A DNA stretch of 64,000 bases from Alphaproteobacteria bacterium (GCA_018970445.1 JAGWWF010000019.1:1-64000); one strand, 5' to 3'; positions 19,057 to 28,250 are shown, counted from the stretch's first letter. Translations and numbers: made by a program. The notes: a model not told the origin generated them from the letters alone.

Positions 19057-19335
19057 TCAGCCGCGCGCGGCCTGGTGGTGGCGGATCACCTCATCGATGA
19101 TGAAGCGCAGGAATTTTTCGGAAAATTCCGGATCAAGATTGGCGCTGGCGGCCAGGCTGCGCAGGCGGGCGATCTGTTCGGCCTCGCGGCCGGGATCGGC
19201 CGGGGGCAGCCCGGTTTCGGCCTTGTACTGGCCCACCGCCTGGGTGATCTTGAAGCGTTCGGCCAGCATGAACACCAGCGCTGCATCGATATTGTCGATG
19301 CTCTGGCGAAAGGATGTCAGTCTGGCGTCGGTCAT
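19057..19335 (-). CDS. Chorismate mutase, AroQ type
   Basis: Rearranges chorismate to prephenate for Phe/Tyr synthesis. The 92-residue all-helical monofunctional form is complete: R10 in FRQSIDNIDAALVFMLAERF, K in QYKAETGLPPADPGREAEQI and the C-terminal helix FLRFIIDEVIRHHQ. No signal peptide, so cytoplasmic. A second, PchB-like mutase lies at 38056-38415. It diverges from the polyprenyl synthase gene. Confidence 0.88.
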   Translation of the reverse strand: MTDARLTSFRQSIDNIDAALVFMLAERFKITQAVGQYKAETGLPPADPGREAEQIARLRSLAASANLDPEFSEKFLRFIIDEVIRHHQAARG

Positions 19336-19432
19336 GATGTGGCCCCCTCACGTGCCGCACCGCTTTGCGGCACAGCGGCGCGGCCGGCAAGGCCAAGCTT
19401 GCACGGCTGCGCAACTGCGGTAAGGAAGCGGC

Positions 19433-20446
19433 GTGACTGCCACCGTCCATACGCTGCGCCCCGGGCGCGATCCGTCGATCCAGGCGCTGATGAACCTGAC
19501 AGCGCCAGGCCTGAACGCGGTGAACCATGTGATCCTGGATCGCATGCAGTCGCCGGTGGCGCTGATCCCCGAACTGGCCGGCCATCTGATTGCCGGCGGC
19601 GGCAAGCGGCTGCGGCCGATGCTCACGCTGGGGTGCGCTGCCGTGCTGGGCTATGAAGGCACGCGCCATCACCGGCTGGCGGCCGCGGTGGAGTTCATCC
19701 ACACCGCCACGCTGCTGCATGATGATGTGGTGGATGCATCCGGCCTGCGGCGCGGCAAGGTCACGGCCAATGCGCTCTATGGCAATCCGGCCAGCGTGCT
19801 GGTGGGCGATTTCCTGTTTTCGCGCGCCTTTGAACTGATGGTGGAGGATGGCAGTTTGCGCGTCCTCAAGATTCTCAGCCGCGCCTCTGCGGTGATTGCC
19901 GAAGGCGAGGTGGCGCAGCTGACCGCGCAGCGCGATGTGTCCACCACCGAAGATCGCTATCTGGAGATCATCAGCGCCAAGACCGCGGCGCTGTTTGCCG
20001 CCGCCTGCCAGATTGCCGCGGTGGTGGCCGAACGCGACGAGAAGGTGGAGGCCGCGCTGTCCAGCTATGGCCGCTATCTTGGCATCGCCTTCCAGCTGGT
20101 GGATGATGCCATTGATTATGTCTCCGATGCCGAAACCATGGGCAAGAACGCCGGCGATGATTTCCGTGATGGCAAGATCACCCTGCCGGTGATCCTGGCT
20201 TATGCCCGCGGCGACGAGGCGGAACGCGAATTCTGGCGCCTGGCGATGACCGGCCGTGCCAATGGCGATGCCGAACTGGCCCGTGCCGGCGAATTGCTGC
20301 GCAGCACCAATGCCGTGGCCGATACCATGGCTCGTGCCCGCCATTATGGCCAGCGCGCCATCGATGTGCTGGCCGGCTTCCCGAAAGGCCCGGCGCGCGA
20401 CGCGCTCACCGAAACGGTGGAATTCGCCATTCACCGCGCCTATTGA
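19433..20446 (+). CDS. Polyprenyl diphosphate synthase (quinone side chain)
   Basis: A trans-prenyl chain elongase of 337 residues that makes the C40-C50 tail for ubiquinone. Both aspartate-rich motifs are present: LLHDDVVD (first) and QLVDDAIDY (second). GGGKRLRPML, LVGDFLFSRAF and DFRDGKITLPVI are family hallmarks. The residues preceding the first motif (small ones) fit a long-chain product; sphingomonads use Q10, so decaprenyl is the likely product by inference. GTG 19433 follows a taaggaag Shine-Dalgarno. The NDUFS4-like gene begins 38 bases later. Confidence 0.92.
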   Translation: MTATVHTLRPGRDPSIQALMNLTAPGLNAVNHVILDRMQSPVALIPELAGHLIAGGGKRLRPMLTLGCAAVLGYEGTRHHRLAAAVEFIHTATLLHDDVVDASGLRRGKVTANALYGNPASVLVGDFLFSRAFELMVEDGSLRVLKILSRASAVIAEGEVAQLTAQRDVSTTEDRYLEIISAKTAALFAAACQIAAVVAERDEKVEAALSSYGRYLGIAFQLVDDAIDYVSDAETMGKNAGDDFRDGKITLPVILAYARGDEAEREFWRLAMTGRANGDAELARAGELLRSTNAVADTMARARHYGQRAIDVLAGFPKGPARDALTETVEFAIHRAY

Positions 20447-20484
20447 CCCTTGCCTGCGGCAGCCTGTCGCTGCACAAGGGCGCC

Positions 20485-20763
20485 ATGCACGCGCGCCTGT
20501 ATCAACGCCCCAAACATGCCCTGCAATCGGGCCATGCCCGCACCGGCGAATGGCTGCTGGAATTTGAACGCGATGATCGGCTCCGCGCCGATCCGCTCAC
20601 CGGCTGGGCCGGTTCGGGCTTCACCGCCGGCCAGATCCAGCTGCGCTTTCCCAGCCAGGACGCGGCGCTGGCCTATGCGCAGCGCCATGGCCTGGCGGTG
20701 GAGATCGTGCCGCTGGGCCCGCGCATGCTGAAACTTCAGGCCTACGCCGACAATTTCCGCTGA
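20485..20763 (+). CDS. NDUFS4-like complex I accessory subunit
   Basis: A 92-residue protein of the ETC complex I conserved-region (NDUFS4, 18-kDa subunit) family. It carries MHARLYQRPKHALQSG, EWLLEFE, DPLTGWAGS and QIQLRFPSQDAALAYAQRHG. In mitochondria and alphaproteobacteria this subunit stabilises the NADH-oxidising arm. ATG 20485 has CAAGGG just upstream; an earlier in-frame start at 20443 overlaps the synthase gene and is less likely. Located 26 kb from the nuo genes but next to a quinone-synthesis gene. Confidence 0.88.
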   Translation: MHARLYQRPKHALQSGHARTGEWLLEFERDDRLRADPLTGWAGSGFTAGQIQLRFPSQDAALAYAQRHGLAVEIVPLGPRMLKLQAYADNFR

Positions 20764-20960
20764 TGCGCTCCACCTTCGGTTCGGCCAGCGTTCGGCTCTA
20801 TCATCTTGATGATGGCGATCCGGTGGCGCAGACCCTGTTTTATGGCCCCTTGAACGAAGCGCTGGCATTGGCCGCTGCCCAGCCCGAAACCGTGCAGGCC
20901 GGCCTGTGGATCGCCACCGACAATGATGTTGCCGCCTATCTTGATCTGGTGGGCGAGTAG
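20763..20960 (+). CDS. Small hypothetical protein coupled to NDUFS4-like gene
   Basis: A 65-residue acidic soluble protein (LYHLDDGDPVAQTLFYGPLNEALALAAAQPETVQAGLWIATDNDVAAYLDLVGE). Its ATG shares a base with the stop of the preceding gene (TGATG), indicating translational coupling. No signal or membrane segment and no family recognised. The tight linkage suggests a partner role in complex I, but this is inference. Confidence 0.7.
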   Translation: MRSTFGSASVRLYHLDDGDPVAQTLFYGPLNEALALAAAQPETVQAGLWIATDNDVAAYLDLVGE

Positions 20961-21001
20961 GGCTGGATTTTCGCTGCCATGAAAGGCAATGCAGCGCCAA
21001 C

Positions 21002-21078
21002 GCGCCCATAGCTCAGCTGGATAGAGCACGTGCCTTCTAAGCTCGGGGTCGCAGGTTCGAGTCCTGCTGGGCGCGCCA
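21002..21078 (+). tRNA. tRNA-Arg (anticodon TCT)
   Basis: A 77-base cloverleaf with encoded CCA: acceptor GCGCCCA/TGGGCGC, D arm GCTC..GAGC, anticodon loop CTTCTAA giving TCT for AGA codons, and T arm GCAGG-TTCGAGT-CCTGC. The anticodon stem CGTGC/GCTCG has a central T-T mismatch. All other stems pair fully. Confidence 0.92.
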
Positions 21079-21173
21079 TTATTGCAGGCGCGATTGCGCC
21101 AACCAACCCATCGCGCGGGTTCGACTTTGCTCCGCTCAGCCGCGCCACATTGCGGCGGGCATGAAAGCAATGC

Positions 21174-21201
21174 GGCCCCGGCCACGCGGGTGGCCGGGGC
21201 C
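21174..21201. terminator. GC-rich hairpin between tRNA-Arg and TonB receptor gene
   Basis: A perfect 12-bp stem (GGCCCCGGCCAC / GTGGCCGGGGCC) with a GCGG loop, 16 bases past the stop codon of the minus-strand TonB receptor gene. There is no long T-run, so termination is inferred from position and stability. It could also serve the tRNA transcript from the other side. Confidence 0.6.
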
Positions 21202-21217
21202 AGGGCGGCGCTGTGGA

Positions 21218-23872
21218 TCAGAAGCGATAGCCGGCGCGCATGCCGAAGAATTGCGGCCGGATCGGGAACACCCGCGAGGAATCGGCGCAGATGGCGATCG
21301 AGCAGAAGGTGTTGGTGGTGAGCAGGCCGCGCCGGTCAAAGGCGTTCTGCAGATAGATGTCGAACGTCCATTTGTCCTTCTTGATGCCGGCGACGAAATC
21401 GAAGCTGACAAAGCCCGATGTGTTGCCCAGATCGGCATTGAGCGCTTCGTTCAGATCCTGGGTGGCGCCGCTCTGATACAGGGCGGCACCCTGCACGAAC
21501 ACATCATAATCGCGCCACTGCGTGTCATACCGGATCGAGGTGGTGCCCTTGAAGCGCGGCTGGCGCGGAAGGCGGGTGCCATCGGCGGCGGCGACTTCGG
21601 GGGTGGGCGGATTGCCCGGCACGAAGCGGCCGACGGTGCAGCTGGACAGCTGGGCGATCGACAGGGTGGCGGCGTTGGCGGCAAAGTTGCAGAAATTGCC
21701 CTTCAGCTTGCCGTCATTATAGGCGCCCGAGGTGGAGATCGTCACCTTGCCCAGCCGCAGATCGGCATCAAATTCCACGCCGCGCACCTCGGCATTGCCG
21801 GCGTTGCCGGTGATGCCAGCCCCCTGGGCCCCGGCGACGACCACCGAATATTGCAGATCCTTCCATTTTTCCAGATAGATGGCCGCGTTGAACCGGAACA
21901 TGTTGTTCCAGGTGGTCTTGAAGCCGACTTCGAAGTTGATCAGATCTTCAGACCGGAACGGCGCCACTGCATAAACCTGGCCGCCCACGCGCAGCGGCCG
22001 GCCCTGGCCACCGGGGCGGAAGCCGGTGGAATAATTGGCATAGACCATCTTGGAGGGTGCCACCTGCCAATCCAGCGCGATCTTGTGGGTTTCGCCCTGC
22101 TCGCGATAGATCAGCTTGTGATCGGGCCGGCTGAAATTGGTGTTCAGGCATTGCAGCCGTGTTGCCGGCAGGGGCAGCGGGCATCCGGCAGCGCCGGTGG
22201 GCACGAAGGTGGTGCGCACGTTGCGGGCCGAAGCGGCAACACCGCCAAAGCCGACCACGTCAAGCTCCGTCCAGAAATAGCGGATGCCGCCTGTCACCTT
22301 GAGTGTTGGGGTGATGTTGTAATGGCCTTCGGCGAACACGGCATAATCGCGGGTGATGCGATCCTGTTCGGCCAGATAGAAGGCATCGCGCTTCACCGCC
22401 GGTGATCCCAGGATCATGCTGCCGCCCTGCGCCTGCGGCACGCCAAAGCTGGTGGCGAAATCGGCGCGATCGCCGCCGCCCGATTCGGTGTAGCCGACAA
22501 TCTGGCTGAGGCCGCGGGTGGCGTAATCGTCGTTGCTCTCGATCTTCTGATATTGATAGAAACCGCCCACCGTCACATCCACCGGCCAGCTTTGCGGGGT
22601 TTTCAGCCGCACTTCCTGGGTGAAGATGCGTTCGTTGCGGTTGCCGCTGTAATATTGGGTGGGGTTGAGCAGCGTGGAACAGCGCAGGGTGACGCCAGCC
22701 CCGGTGCAGCCCGAACGGTCGAAGAACTGGAGATAATTCTCGTAACCGGGGCCGAAGCCGTCATAGGCGACGGTGTAATAGGTATAATCGTTCAGCAGCT
22801 TGATGTTGCGGCGGAAATAGCCGGTGGCGCTGACCAGGTCGAAATCGCCGATATGGCCGTGGATGGCCATTTGCGCCTGATACCATTTGTCGTCCTGACG
22901 GGTCTGGTCGTAATCATGCACCTCCAGATCGCCGACGCGGGCATCAAACCCGAAATAGCCGCGCGAAATCTGGCGCTGGGCGGTGATCTGCGGGCTGATC
23001 GACCAGCCATCGGCCGGTTCCCACAACAGCGACAGCCGGCCGCCGATTTCATCGATGCTGTTGTAATCTTCGCGCGCGATGGCGGCGTTGTTCAGCGCAA
23101 AGCTGGTGCGCGGGTTGTTGTCACCCAGCGCCAGCACGGCCGGGCGGCCATCATTGAAGCGGCCAGCGTTGGGCACATTGTCGATATAGCCGCCTTCGCG
23201 CCGGTAATAGGCCATGGCGCGCACCGCCATGGTTTCGCCCAGCGGCAGGTTGACAAAGCCCTGGGCCTGGCCGCCGGCATCGCCCTTGCCGAACTTGTTG
23301 GCTTCCAGATCGATGCCGCCGCCGGTTTCGCCCAGCTTGGGCTTGTTGGTGATGATGCGGATGGTGCCGGCCAGGCTGCCGGCGCCGAACAACGTGCCCT
23401 GCGGCCCGGACAGCGCCTCGATGCGTTCGATGTCATAGATGTGGACATCGGGCAGGCCGTTCACGTTGATCGAGATGTCGTCCAGATAATAGCCGGTGGC
23501 CGGATAGGCCCCACCCGCCGGCACGATGCCGCGGAAATAGACTTCGGTGCGGCCCGGCCCCAGGCCGGCGAACGACACCGATGGCATCAGGATGGTGAAA
23601 TCGGTGAGGCCTTTGACCTGACGGCTTTCCAGCGCGCTGGCATCAAGCGCCTGCATGGAAATCGGCACCTTCTGGATGCTGGTGGCGGTGCGGGTGGCGG
23701 TGACGATGATCTCGCCCAGCCCTTCCTCCTCCTCCGCGGCGGCAGCCACCGCCTGATCATCGGCAACGGCCGCCTCAGCGGCCGCATGGGCCGGCGCGGC
23801 AAGGCCGGCCAGCATGGTGGAAATGCCCAGCAGGCGCAGCAGCGCCGTGCGACGATGAGAAGTGCGTGACAT
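21218..23872 (-). CDS. TonB-dependent outer-membrane receptor
   Basis: A 884-residue importer: signal peptide (LLGISTMLAGLAAPAHA), TonB box-like EEGLGEIIVTATRTATS, plug domain (SIQKVPISMQAL...YLDDISINVNGLPDVHIYDIERIEALSGPQGTLFG) and a 22-strand barrel ending in the terminal Phe (FFGMRAGYRF) needed for BAM insertion. Energised by TonB-ExbBD to take up a large or scarce ligand; the ligand is unknown. ATG 23872 opens the signal peptide. Divergent from a TPR-sulfotransferase gene across a 377-base gap, a pairing that often recurs in sphingomonads. Confidence 0.92.
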   Translation of the reverse strand: MSRTSHRRTALLRLLGISTMLAGLAAPAHAAAEAAVADDQAVAAAAEEEEGLGEIIVTATRTATSIQKVPISMQALDASALESRQVKGLTDFTILMPSVSFAGLGPGRTEVYFRGIVPAGGAYPATGYYLDDISINVNGLPDVHIYDIERIEALSGPQGTLFGAGSLAGTIRIITNKPKLGETGGGIDLEANKFGKGDAGGQAQGFVNLPLGETMAVRAMAYYRREGGYIDNVPNAGRFNDGRPAVLALGDNNPRTSFALNNAAIAREDYNSIDEIGGRLSLLWEPADGWSISPQITAQRQISRGYFGFDARVGDLEVHDYDQTRQDDKWYQAQMAIHGHIGDFDLVSATGYFRRNIKLLNDYTYYTVAYDGFGPGYENYLQFFDRSGCTGAGVTLRCSTLLNPTQYYSGNRNERIFTQEVRLKTPQSWPVDVTVGGFYQYQKIESNDDYATRGLSQIVGYTESGGGDRADFATSFGVPQAQGGSMILGSPAVKRDAFYLAEQDRITRDYAVFAEGHYNITPTLKVTGGIRYFWTELDVVGFGGVAASARNVRTTFVPTGAAGCPLPLPATRLQCLNTNFSRPDHKLIYREQGETHKIALDWQVAPSKMVYANYSTGFRPGGQGRPLRVGGQVYAVAPFRSEDLINFEVGFKTTWNNMFRFNAAIYLEKWKDLQYSVVVAGAQGAGITGNAGNAEVRGVEFDADLRLGKVTISTSGAYNDGKLKGNFCNFAANAATLSIAQLSSCTVGRFVPGNPPTPEVAAADGTRLPRQPRFKGTTSIRYDTQWRDYDVFVQGAALYQSGATQDLNEALNADLGNTSGFVSFDFVAGIKKDKWTFDIYLQNAFDRRGLLTTNTFCSIAICADSSRVFPIRPQFFGMRAGYRF

Positions 23873-24249
23873 CAGATCTGGTCCCCCAACTGTGTGACGA
23901 GACCCTCCCCCCGGTGAACGATGCGCCACCGGCGCATCGCCATTCATGCCATCGACCGGGTGAACCCCGGGGCGTGCCGGTTCGGCATCTGCCCGCTTCA
24001 CCCGGCCAACCCTGATCCGCACCGGCCGCGCCCACTCGATGGCGGCTGGCAGGATCAGTCTGCCCCTGATCGCCCGCCACTGCCGATGCCCGGCCTGGGT
24101 TGCAGGGCGGGATCGACGGCACCGGACAATGTTGCAAGAATGTGGCATGCAGCGGCAAGCGCAATGGACATTTTGCCACTATCGCTTTGCACCGTCGCAG
24201 GCCGAACCTTTGCCGCCGCTCGGCGTGGGGGGTTGAATTGGGAACGAAC
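23873..24249. other. Divergent intergenic region, 377 bases
   Basis: The largest gene-free stretch of the window. It holds an 8-bp hairpin GATGCGCC-acc-GGCGCATC at 23920-23938 within the 5' leader of the TonB receptor transcript. A GGGTGAACCCCGG repeat lies near 23960. The 100 bases before 24249 are the least GC-rich part and probably hold the promoters, but no -35/-10 pair could be assigned with confidence. The weak open frames here have no recognisable protein. Confidence 0.5.
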
Positions 24250-26304
24250 ATGAGCCTTGCCGGCAGCCGGGCCGCAACCGGCGAGGATCGTCTGGCCGGG
24301 CAACTGGCCGCTGCCGCTGCCATGCTGGCCCGCGATCCCGCCGCTGCGCTGGCGGCCGCCGAAGCCCTGTTGCAGCAGCAGCCCGGCCATCCCGCGGCCG
24401 AACTGCTGGCTGGCCAGGCCGTGCGCGCCAGCGGCGATGCGGCGGCGGCCCAGGCCCGGTTGGCGGCACTGGCGCGGCAGCATCCCAGGGTGCCGGCCGT
24501 GCAATGGGAACTGGCGCAGGCGGCCGTGGCCAATCAGGATCGGGCCGTGGCGATCGCGGCGCTGAAAGCCTTGACGGCGCAGGTGCCCGATGTGGCGGGT
24601 GGCTGGTTCCTGCTGGCCAGCCAGCTGCGCGCCGGTGGAGAGGTGCAGGCCGCCTGGCGCGCCGATCTGTCGGGCGTGCATGCCGCCACGCGCGATCCCG
24701 AGTTGCTGCGCGCGGCCATGGCCATGCGTGATGGCCGGATGGATGCGGCCGCCGAACAGATGGTGGCGCGGCTGGCGCGGGCGGGTGACGATGCGCCGGC
24801 CTGCCGGCTGCTGGGCGAAATCCGCTGGCGCCAGGGCGACATGAGCGCAGCGCTGGCGCTGGTGGAGCAGGCGGTGGCCCTGGCCCCCGGTTATGATCTG
24901 GCGCGCGAATTCCTGATCCGCCTGCTGATCCAGTGCAACCGGCTGGAAGCGGCGCTGGGCCATGCCGACACGCTGGTGCAATCGCCGCTGCGCATGGCCG
25001 GCCATGATCTGCTGCGGGCATCGGTGCTGGTGCGGCTGGGCGAACAGGAGGCGGCGCGCGATGTGTATGAGGCGCTGCTGGCCGCGCAGCCGGAGCAGCC
25101 GCTGGTGTGGCAGAATCTGGGCCATGTGCTCAAGACCCTGGGCCGTCAGGCCGAGGCGATCGCCGCCTATCGCGCCGCCGTGCAGCGCCAGCCCACCCTG
25201 GGCGAGGCCTGGTGGAGCCTGGCCAATCTGAAGACGGTGAAGCTGGACGCCGCCGACATCGCCGCCATGACCGGCGCCCTGGCAACACTGGCACCCGATG
25301 CGCAGGCCCGGGCCGATGATGTGTTCCACCTGCATTTCTCGCTGGGCAAGGCCCACGAGGATCAGGGCGATGCCGCCGCCGCCTTTGGCCATTATGCCAC
25401 CGGCAACCGGCTGCGGCGGCTGCAATTGCGCTATGACTCCGATGATTTCGCGCGCGAGATTGCCGCCACGGCGGCGGCCTTTCCGGCCCCGTTTCTGGCC
25501 GCACTGCCGCCCGGCGGCTGCACCGCGCCCGATCCCATCTTCATCCTGGGCCTGCCACGATCGGGATCCACGCTGGTGGAACAGATATTGGCCAGCCACA
25601 GCCAGATCGAGGGCACGATGGAACTGCCCGACATGATGATGATTGCCAGCCGGTTGCAGGCGCGGGTGGACGAGGGCGAATTTGCCGATCATGCCGCGAT
25701 GATTGCCAGCCTGGGGCCGGCCGATCGCCGCCGTCTGGGCGAAGAATATCTGGATCGCACCGCCGTGCACCGCAAGTCCGGCCGGCCCCGCTTCATCGAC
25801 AAGATGCCCAACAACTGGCAGCATGTCGGCCTGATCCGGCTGGTCCTGCCGGGGGCCAGCATCATCGATGCGCGCCGGCACCCGATGGGCTGCTGTTTTT
25901 CGGCCTGGAAACAGCATTTCGCCCGTGGCCAGAGCTTTTCCTATGATCTGGACGATGTCGGCCGTTATTACCGCGACTATGTTGGCCTGATGGCGCATTT
26001 CGATGCGGTGATGCCCGGCGCGGTGCACCGGGTGATCTATGAAGCCATGGTGGCCGATACCGAAACCGAAGTGCGCCGCCTGCTGGCCCATGTCGGCGTG
26101 CCGTTCGAAGCGGCCTGCCTGGCCTTCTGGAAAACCGAACGGGCGGTGCGCACCGCCAGTTCCGAACAGGTGCGCCAGCCGATCTTCACCGCCGGGGTGG
26201 ATCATTGGCAGCGGTTTGAACCCTGGCTGGGCCCGCTGGCGGCGGCGCTGGGCGATGTGGTGCCGGCCTATCCGGCGGTGCCGGCCAGCCTGTCCGTCAC
26301 TTGA
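24250..26304 (+). CDS. TPR-containing sulfotransferase
   Basis: A 684-residue protein with about 400 residues of TPR-like helical repeats (e.g. LVWQNLGHVLKTLGRQAEAIAAYRAAVQ) followed by a sulfotransferase domain. The PAPS 5'-phosphosulfate loop is FILGLPRSGSTLVEQIL (about 430-446), with RFIDKMPNNWQHVGLI and IIDARRHPMGCCFSAWKQHF downstream. It would move sulfate from PAPS to an unknown acceptor, perhaps a peptide recognised by the repeats. No signal peptide. ATG 24250 lies at the start of the helical repeats. Divergent to the TonB receptor; convergent, with an 8-base overlap, to a cytochrome c gene. Confidence 0.87.
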   Translation: MSLAGSRAATGEDRLAGQLAAAAAMLARDPAAALAAAEALLQQQPGHPAAELLAGQAVRASGDAAAAQARLAALARQHPRVPAVQWELAQAAVANQDRAVAIAALKALTAQVPDVAGGWFLLASQLRAGGEVQAAWRADLSGVHAATRDPELLRAAMAMRDGRMDAAAEQMVARLARAGDDAPACRLLGEIRWRQGDMSAALALVEQAVALAPGYDLAREFLIRLLIQCNRLEAALGHADTLVQSPLRMAGHDLLRASVLVRLGEQEAARDVYEALLAAQPEQPLVWQNLGHVLKTLGRQAEAIAAYRAAVQRQPTLGEAWWSLANLKTVKLDAADIAAMTGALATLAPDAQARADDVFHLHFSLGKAHEDQGDAAAAFGHYATGNRLRRLQLRYDSDDFAREIAATAAAFPAPFLAALPPGGCTAPDPIFILGLPRSGSTLVEQILASHSQIEGTMELPDMMMIASRLQARVDEGEFADHAAMIASLGPADRRRLGEEYLDRTAVHRKSGRPRFIDKMPNNWQHVGLIRLVLPGASIIDARRHPMGCCFSAWKQHFARGQSFSYDLDDVGRYYRDYVGLMAHFDAVMPGAVHRVIYEAMVADTETEVRRLLAHVGVPFEAACLAFWKTERAVRTASSEQVRQPIFTAGVDHWQRFEPWLGPLAAALGDVVPAYPAVPASLSVT

Positions 26305-26785
26305 TCAGCCCTTCGGCCACCAGCTGCGCACGCAGGGCGCGGTTGTCGGCCATGCTGCCCGGGCCTTCGCCGCGCACCGCTGCCACTTCGGCCGGGGTGA
26401 CCGGCCTTGGCGGCCGGGCGGGCTTGCCCAGGCTGATGGCATGGCTCAACACGGCGGCGATATCGGCATCGGAAAGGCTGGCCATGCCCGGCATCACCCC
26501 GGCGATGCGCGTGCCTTCCACCTCGATCGGGCCGGCCATGCCGTGCAGCACCACCCGCACCAGATAGCGCCGGCCGGCCGGCGCGCCGGCGATGGCGGCG
26601 GCGCGGCCGGCCAGGCGCGGAAACTGCCCGGCCAGGCCTTCGCCGCCGGCCTGGTGGCACATGGCGCAGCGGGCGACGAACGCCGCCTTTGGATCGGCCA
26701 GGGCGGCCGCGGCCGGCAGCAGCAGCGCGGCCAGCACCATCAGACGGAATTGACGCAGACGAATGTGCGGCACCGGCGGCTCCAT
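26297..26785 (-). CDS. c-type cytochrome, single heme, divergent to amine dehydrogenase genes
   Basis: A periplasmic class I cytochrome c of about 162 residues: signal peptide ending AAAALA (to about 30), heme site CAMCH (40-44), and candidate axial Met in VMPGMAS. It has GEGLAGQFPRLAGR and SDADIAAVLSH, typical of small electron carriers. Starts at 26785 (MEPP), 26806 or 26824 are all possible; 26785 gives the most normal signal peptide. Transcribed away from the amine dehydrogenase operon across a shared 253-base promoter region, so it may be its electron acceptor. Confidence 0.82.
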   Translation of the reverse strand: MEPPVPHIRLRQFRLMVLAALLLPAAAALADPKAAFVARCAMCHQAGGEGLAGQFPRLAGRAAAIAGAPAGRRYLVRVVLHGMAGPIEVEGTRIAGVMPGMASLSDADIAAVLSHAISLGKPARPPRPVTPAEVAAVRGEGPGSMADNRALRAQLVAEGLIK

Positions 26786-27038
26786 GGCTGAGGCAGCGCC
26801 ATTCATGCTGCGCCGCACAACCACGATATGTGGACAGGCATGCCGTGGCCGTCAAGCCGGTGATCGGCGGTGACGGCACCAGGCTTCTACGCATTTCGGG
26901 CAAGTGCGGCAACCGCCCCTTGACGAAGATTCGGCACCCGCCCAGCATATTGCAAACACGGGCAGGGTGTTGGCCGATGGGCGAATCGGGTTGCGGCGGC
27001 CGGGCCAGCCGGGTGGTGACGGGAAACGGGGGACAGGC

Positions 27039-28244
27039 ATGAGCAAGGCGATCCATTTCTTGGGCAGCATCGGCCCTGCCGCAGCGCTGCTGATCGCGCT
27101 GGCCGGGGCGCAGTCTGGGGCGCAGGCGCAAACCCCGGCTGCGCCAGCGGCCCCGGCGGCCCCGGCCGGGCTGGAACCCGAAACGCCGTTCACCCACAAA
27201 TTGCCGCCGCTGTCGACGCGCTGGGGCTTCATCCGTGGCGGCTGGGAAAGCGGTGGCACCCACATCTTCGACGGCGATTCCGGCAAGATGGTCGGCACGG
27301 TGCAGACCACCCGCTGGTCCGACATGGCGCTCGATCCGGCGGGCAAGGCGATCTATGTCGCCGAAACCATCTGGTCGCGGATCAATCGGGGCACCCGCCA
27401 AGATTATGTGGCCGTCTATGATCCCACCACCATGGCGCTGCTGGCCGAAATCACCCTGCCGGGCCGGCTGATCATCGGCGCCATGAAGAATAATTTCGTC
27501 ATCAGCGACGATGGCAAGACCGGCTTTGTCTATAATTTCAGCCCGGCCGCGTCGGTGAACGTGGTGGATCTGGAAAAGCGCAAGCTGGCCCGCGTGGTGG
27601 AATTGCCGGGCTGTGCCAGCCTGGTGCCGGTGGCCGGCGTGGGCTTTTCGGCGCTGTGCAGCGATGGCACGCTGGCCACGGTGGCGCTGGCCGGCAAGGC
27701 CCCGGTGATCACCCACAGCCAGCCCTTCTTCAAGGCCGCCGAAGACCCGATCTTCGATTCCCATGTGCATGATCGCGGCAAGGGCGAGGTGCTGCTGCTC
27801 ACCTACACCGGCCAGTTGCGCACGGCCAGGCTGGGCGCCACCCCGACGATCGGCGAGGCCTGGTCGCTGCAGGCAGCCGCCGGCCTGCGCCCGGGCGACA
27901 CCAGGCCGCTGGATATCAACTGGCTGCCGGGCGGCCGCCAGCTGATGGCGCTGCACCGCAAATCGGGCACGGCCTATGTGCTGATGCATCGGGGCGAATA
28001 TTGGACGCAGAAACAGGGCGGCGAGGAAATCTGGGTGGTCGATGTGGCGGCCCGCACTGTCAAGAAGCGCGTGCCGCTGAAGCATGAGCCCACCAACATC
28101 GAAGTGACGCAGGACGACAAGCCGCTGATCTTCCTGTCGGGCGATGGGCGCAATGCCTGGGTGATGGATGCCACCAGCTTTGAACAGAAGCACGAGATCG
28201 AGAACGCCGGTGGCGGCCTCGTCACCGTGCTGGAATCCCGGTAA
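27039..28244 (+). CDS. aauB: Quinoprotein amine dehydrogenase, large (beta-propeller) subunit
   Basis: The large subunit of a TTQ enzyme that oxidises primary amines to aldehydes and ammonia in the periplasm. Signal peptide to about residue 30, then a Pro/Ala linker and a seven-bladed propeller. Family marks are SRINRGTRQDYVAVYD, FSPAASVNVVDL, ELPGCASLVP, DPIFDSHVHD and LHRKSGTAYVLMH. By recollected family sequences it is nearer aromatic amine dehydrogenase (AauB) than MauB. ATG 27039 opens the signal peptide; the open frame upstream is unconserved. First gene of a five-gene operon, with 6 bases to mauE. Confidence 0.88.
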   Translation: MSKAIHFLGSIGPAAALLIALAGAQSGAQAQTPAAPAAPAAPAGLEPETPFTHKLPPLSTRWGFIRGGWESGGTHIFDGDSGKMVGTVQTTRWSDMALDPAGKAIYVAETIWSRINRGTRQDYVAVYDPTTMALLAEITLPGRLIIGAMKNNFVISDDGKTGFVYNFSPAASVNVVDLEKRKLARVVELPGCASLVPVAGVGFSALCSDGTLATVALAGKAPVITHSQPFFKAAEDPIFDSHVHDRGKGEVLLLTYTGQLRTARLGATPTIGEAWSLQAAAGLRPGDTRPLDINWLPGGRQLMALHRKSGTAYVLMHRGEYWTQKQGGEEIWVVDVAARTVKKRVPLKHEPTNIEVTQDDKPLIFLSGDGRNAWVMDATSFEQKHEIENAGGGLVTVLESR

Positions 28245-28250
28245 GTCGCC

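Noticed and set aside
23921-24253. 110-codon plus-strand frame in the TonB/sulfotransferase gap
   Set aside because: Proline- and arginine-rich translation without ribosome site or recognised homology; it covers the divergent promoter region.
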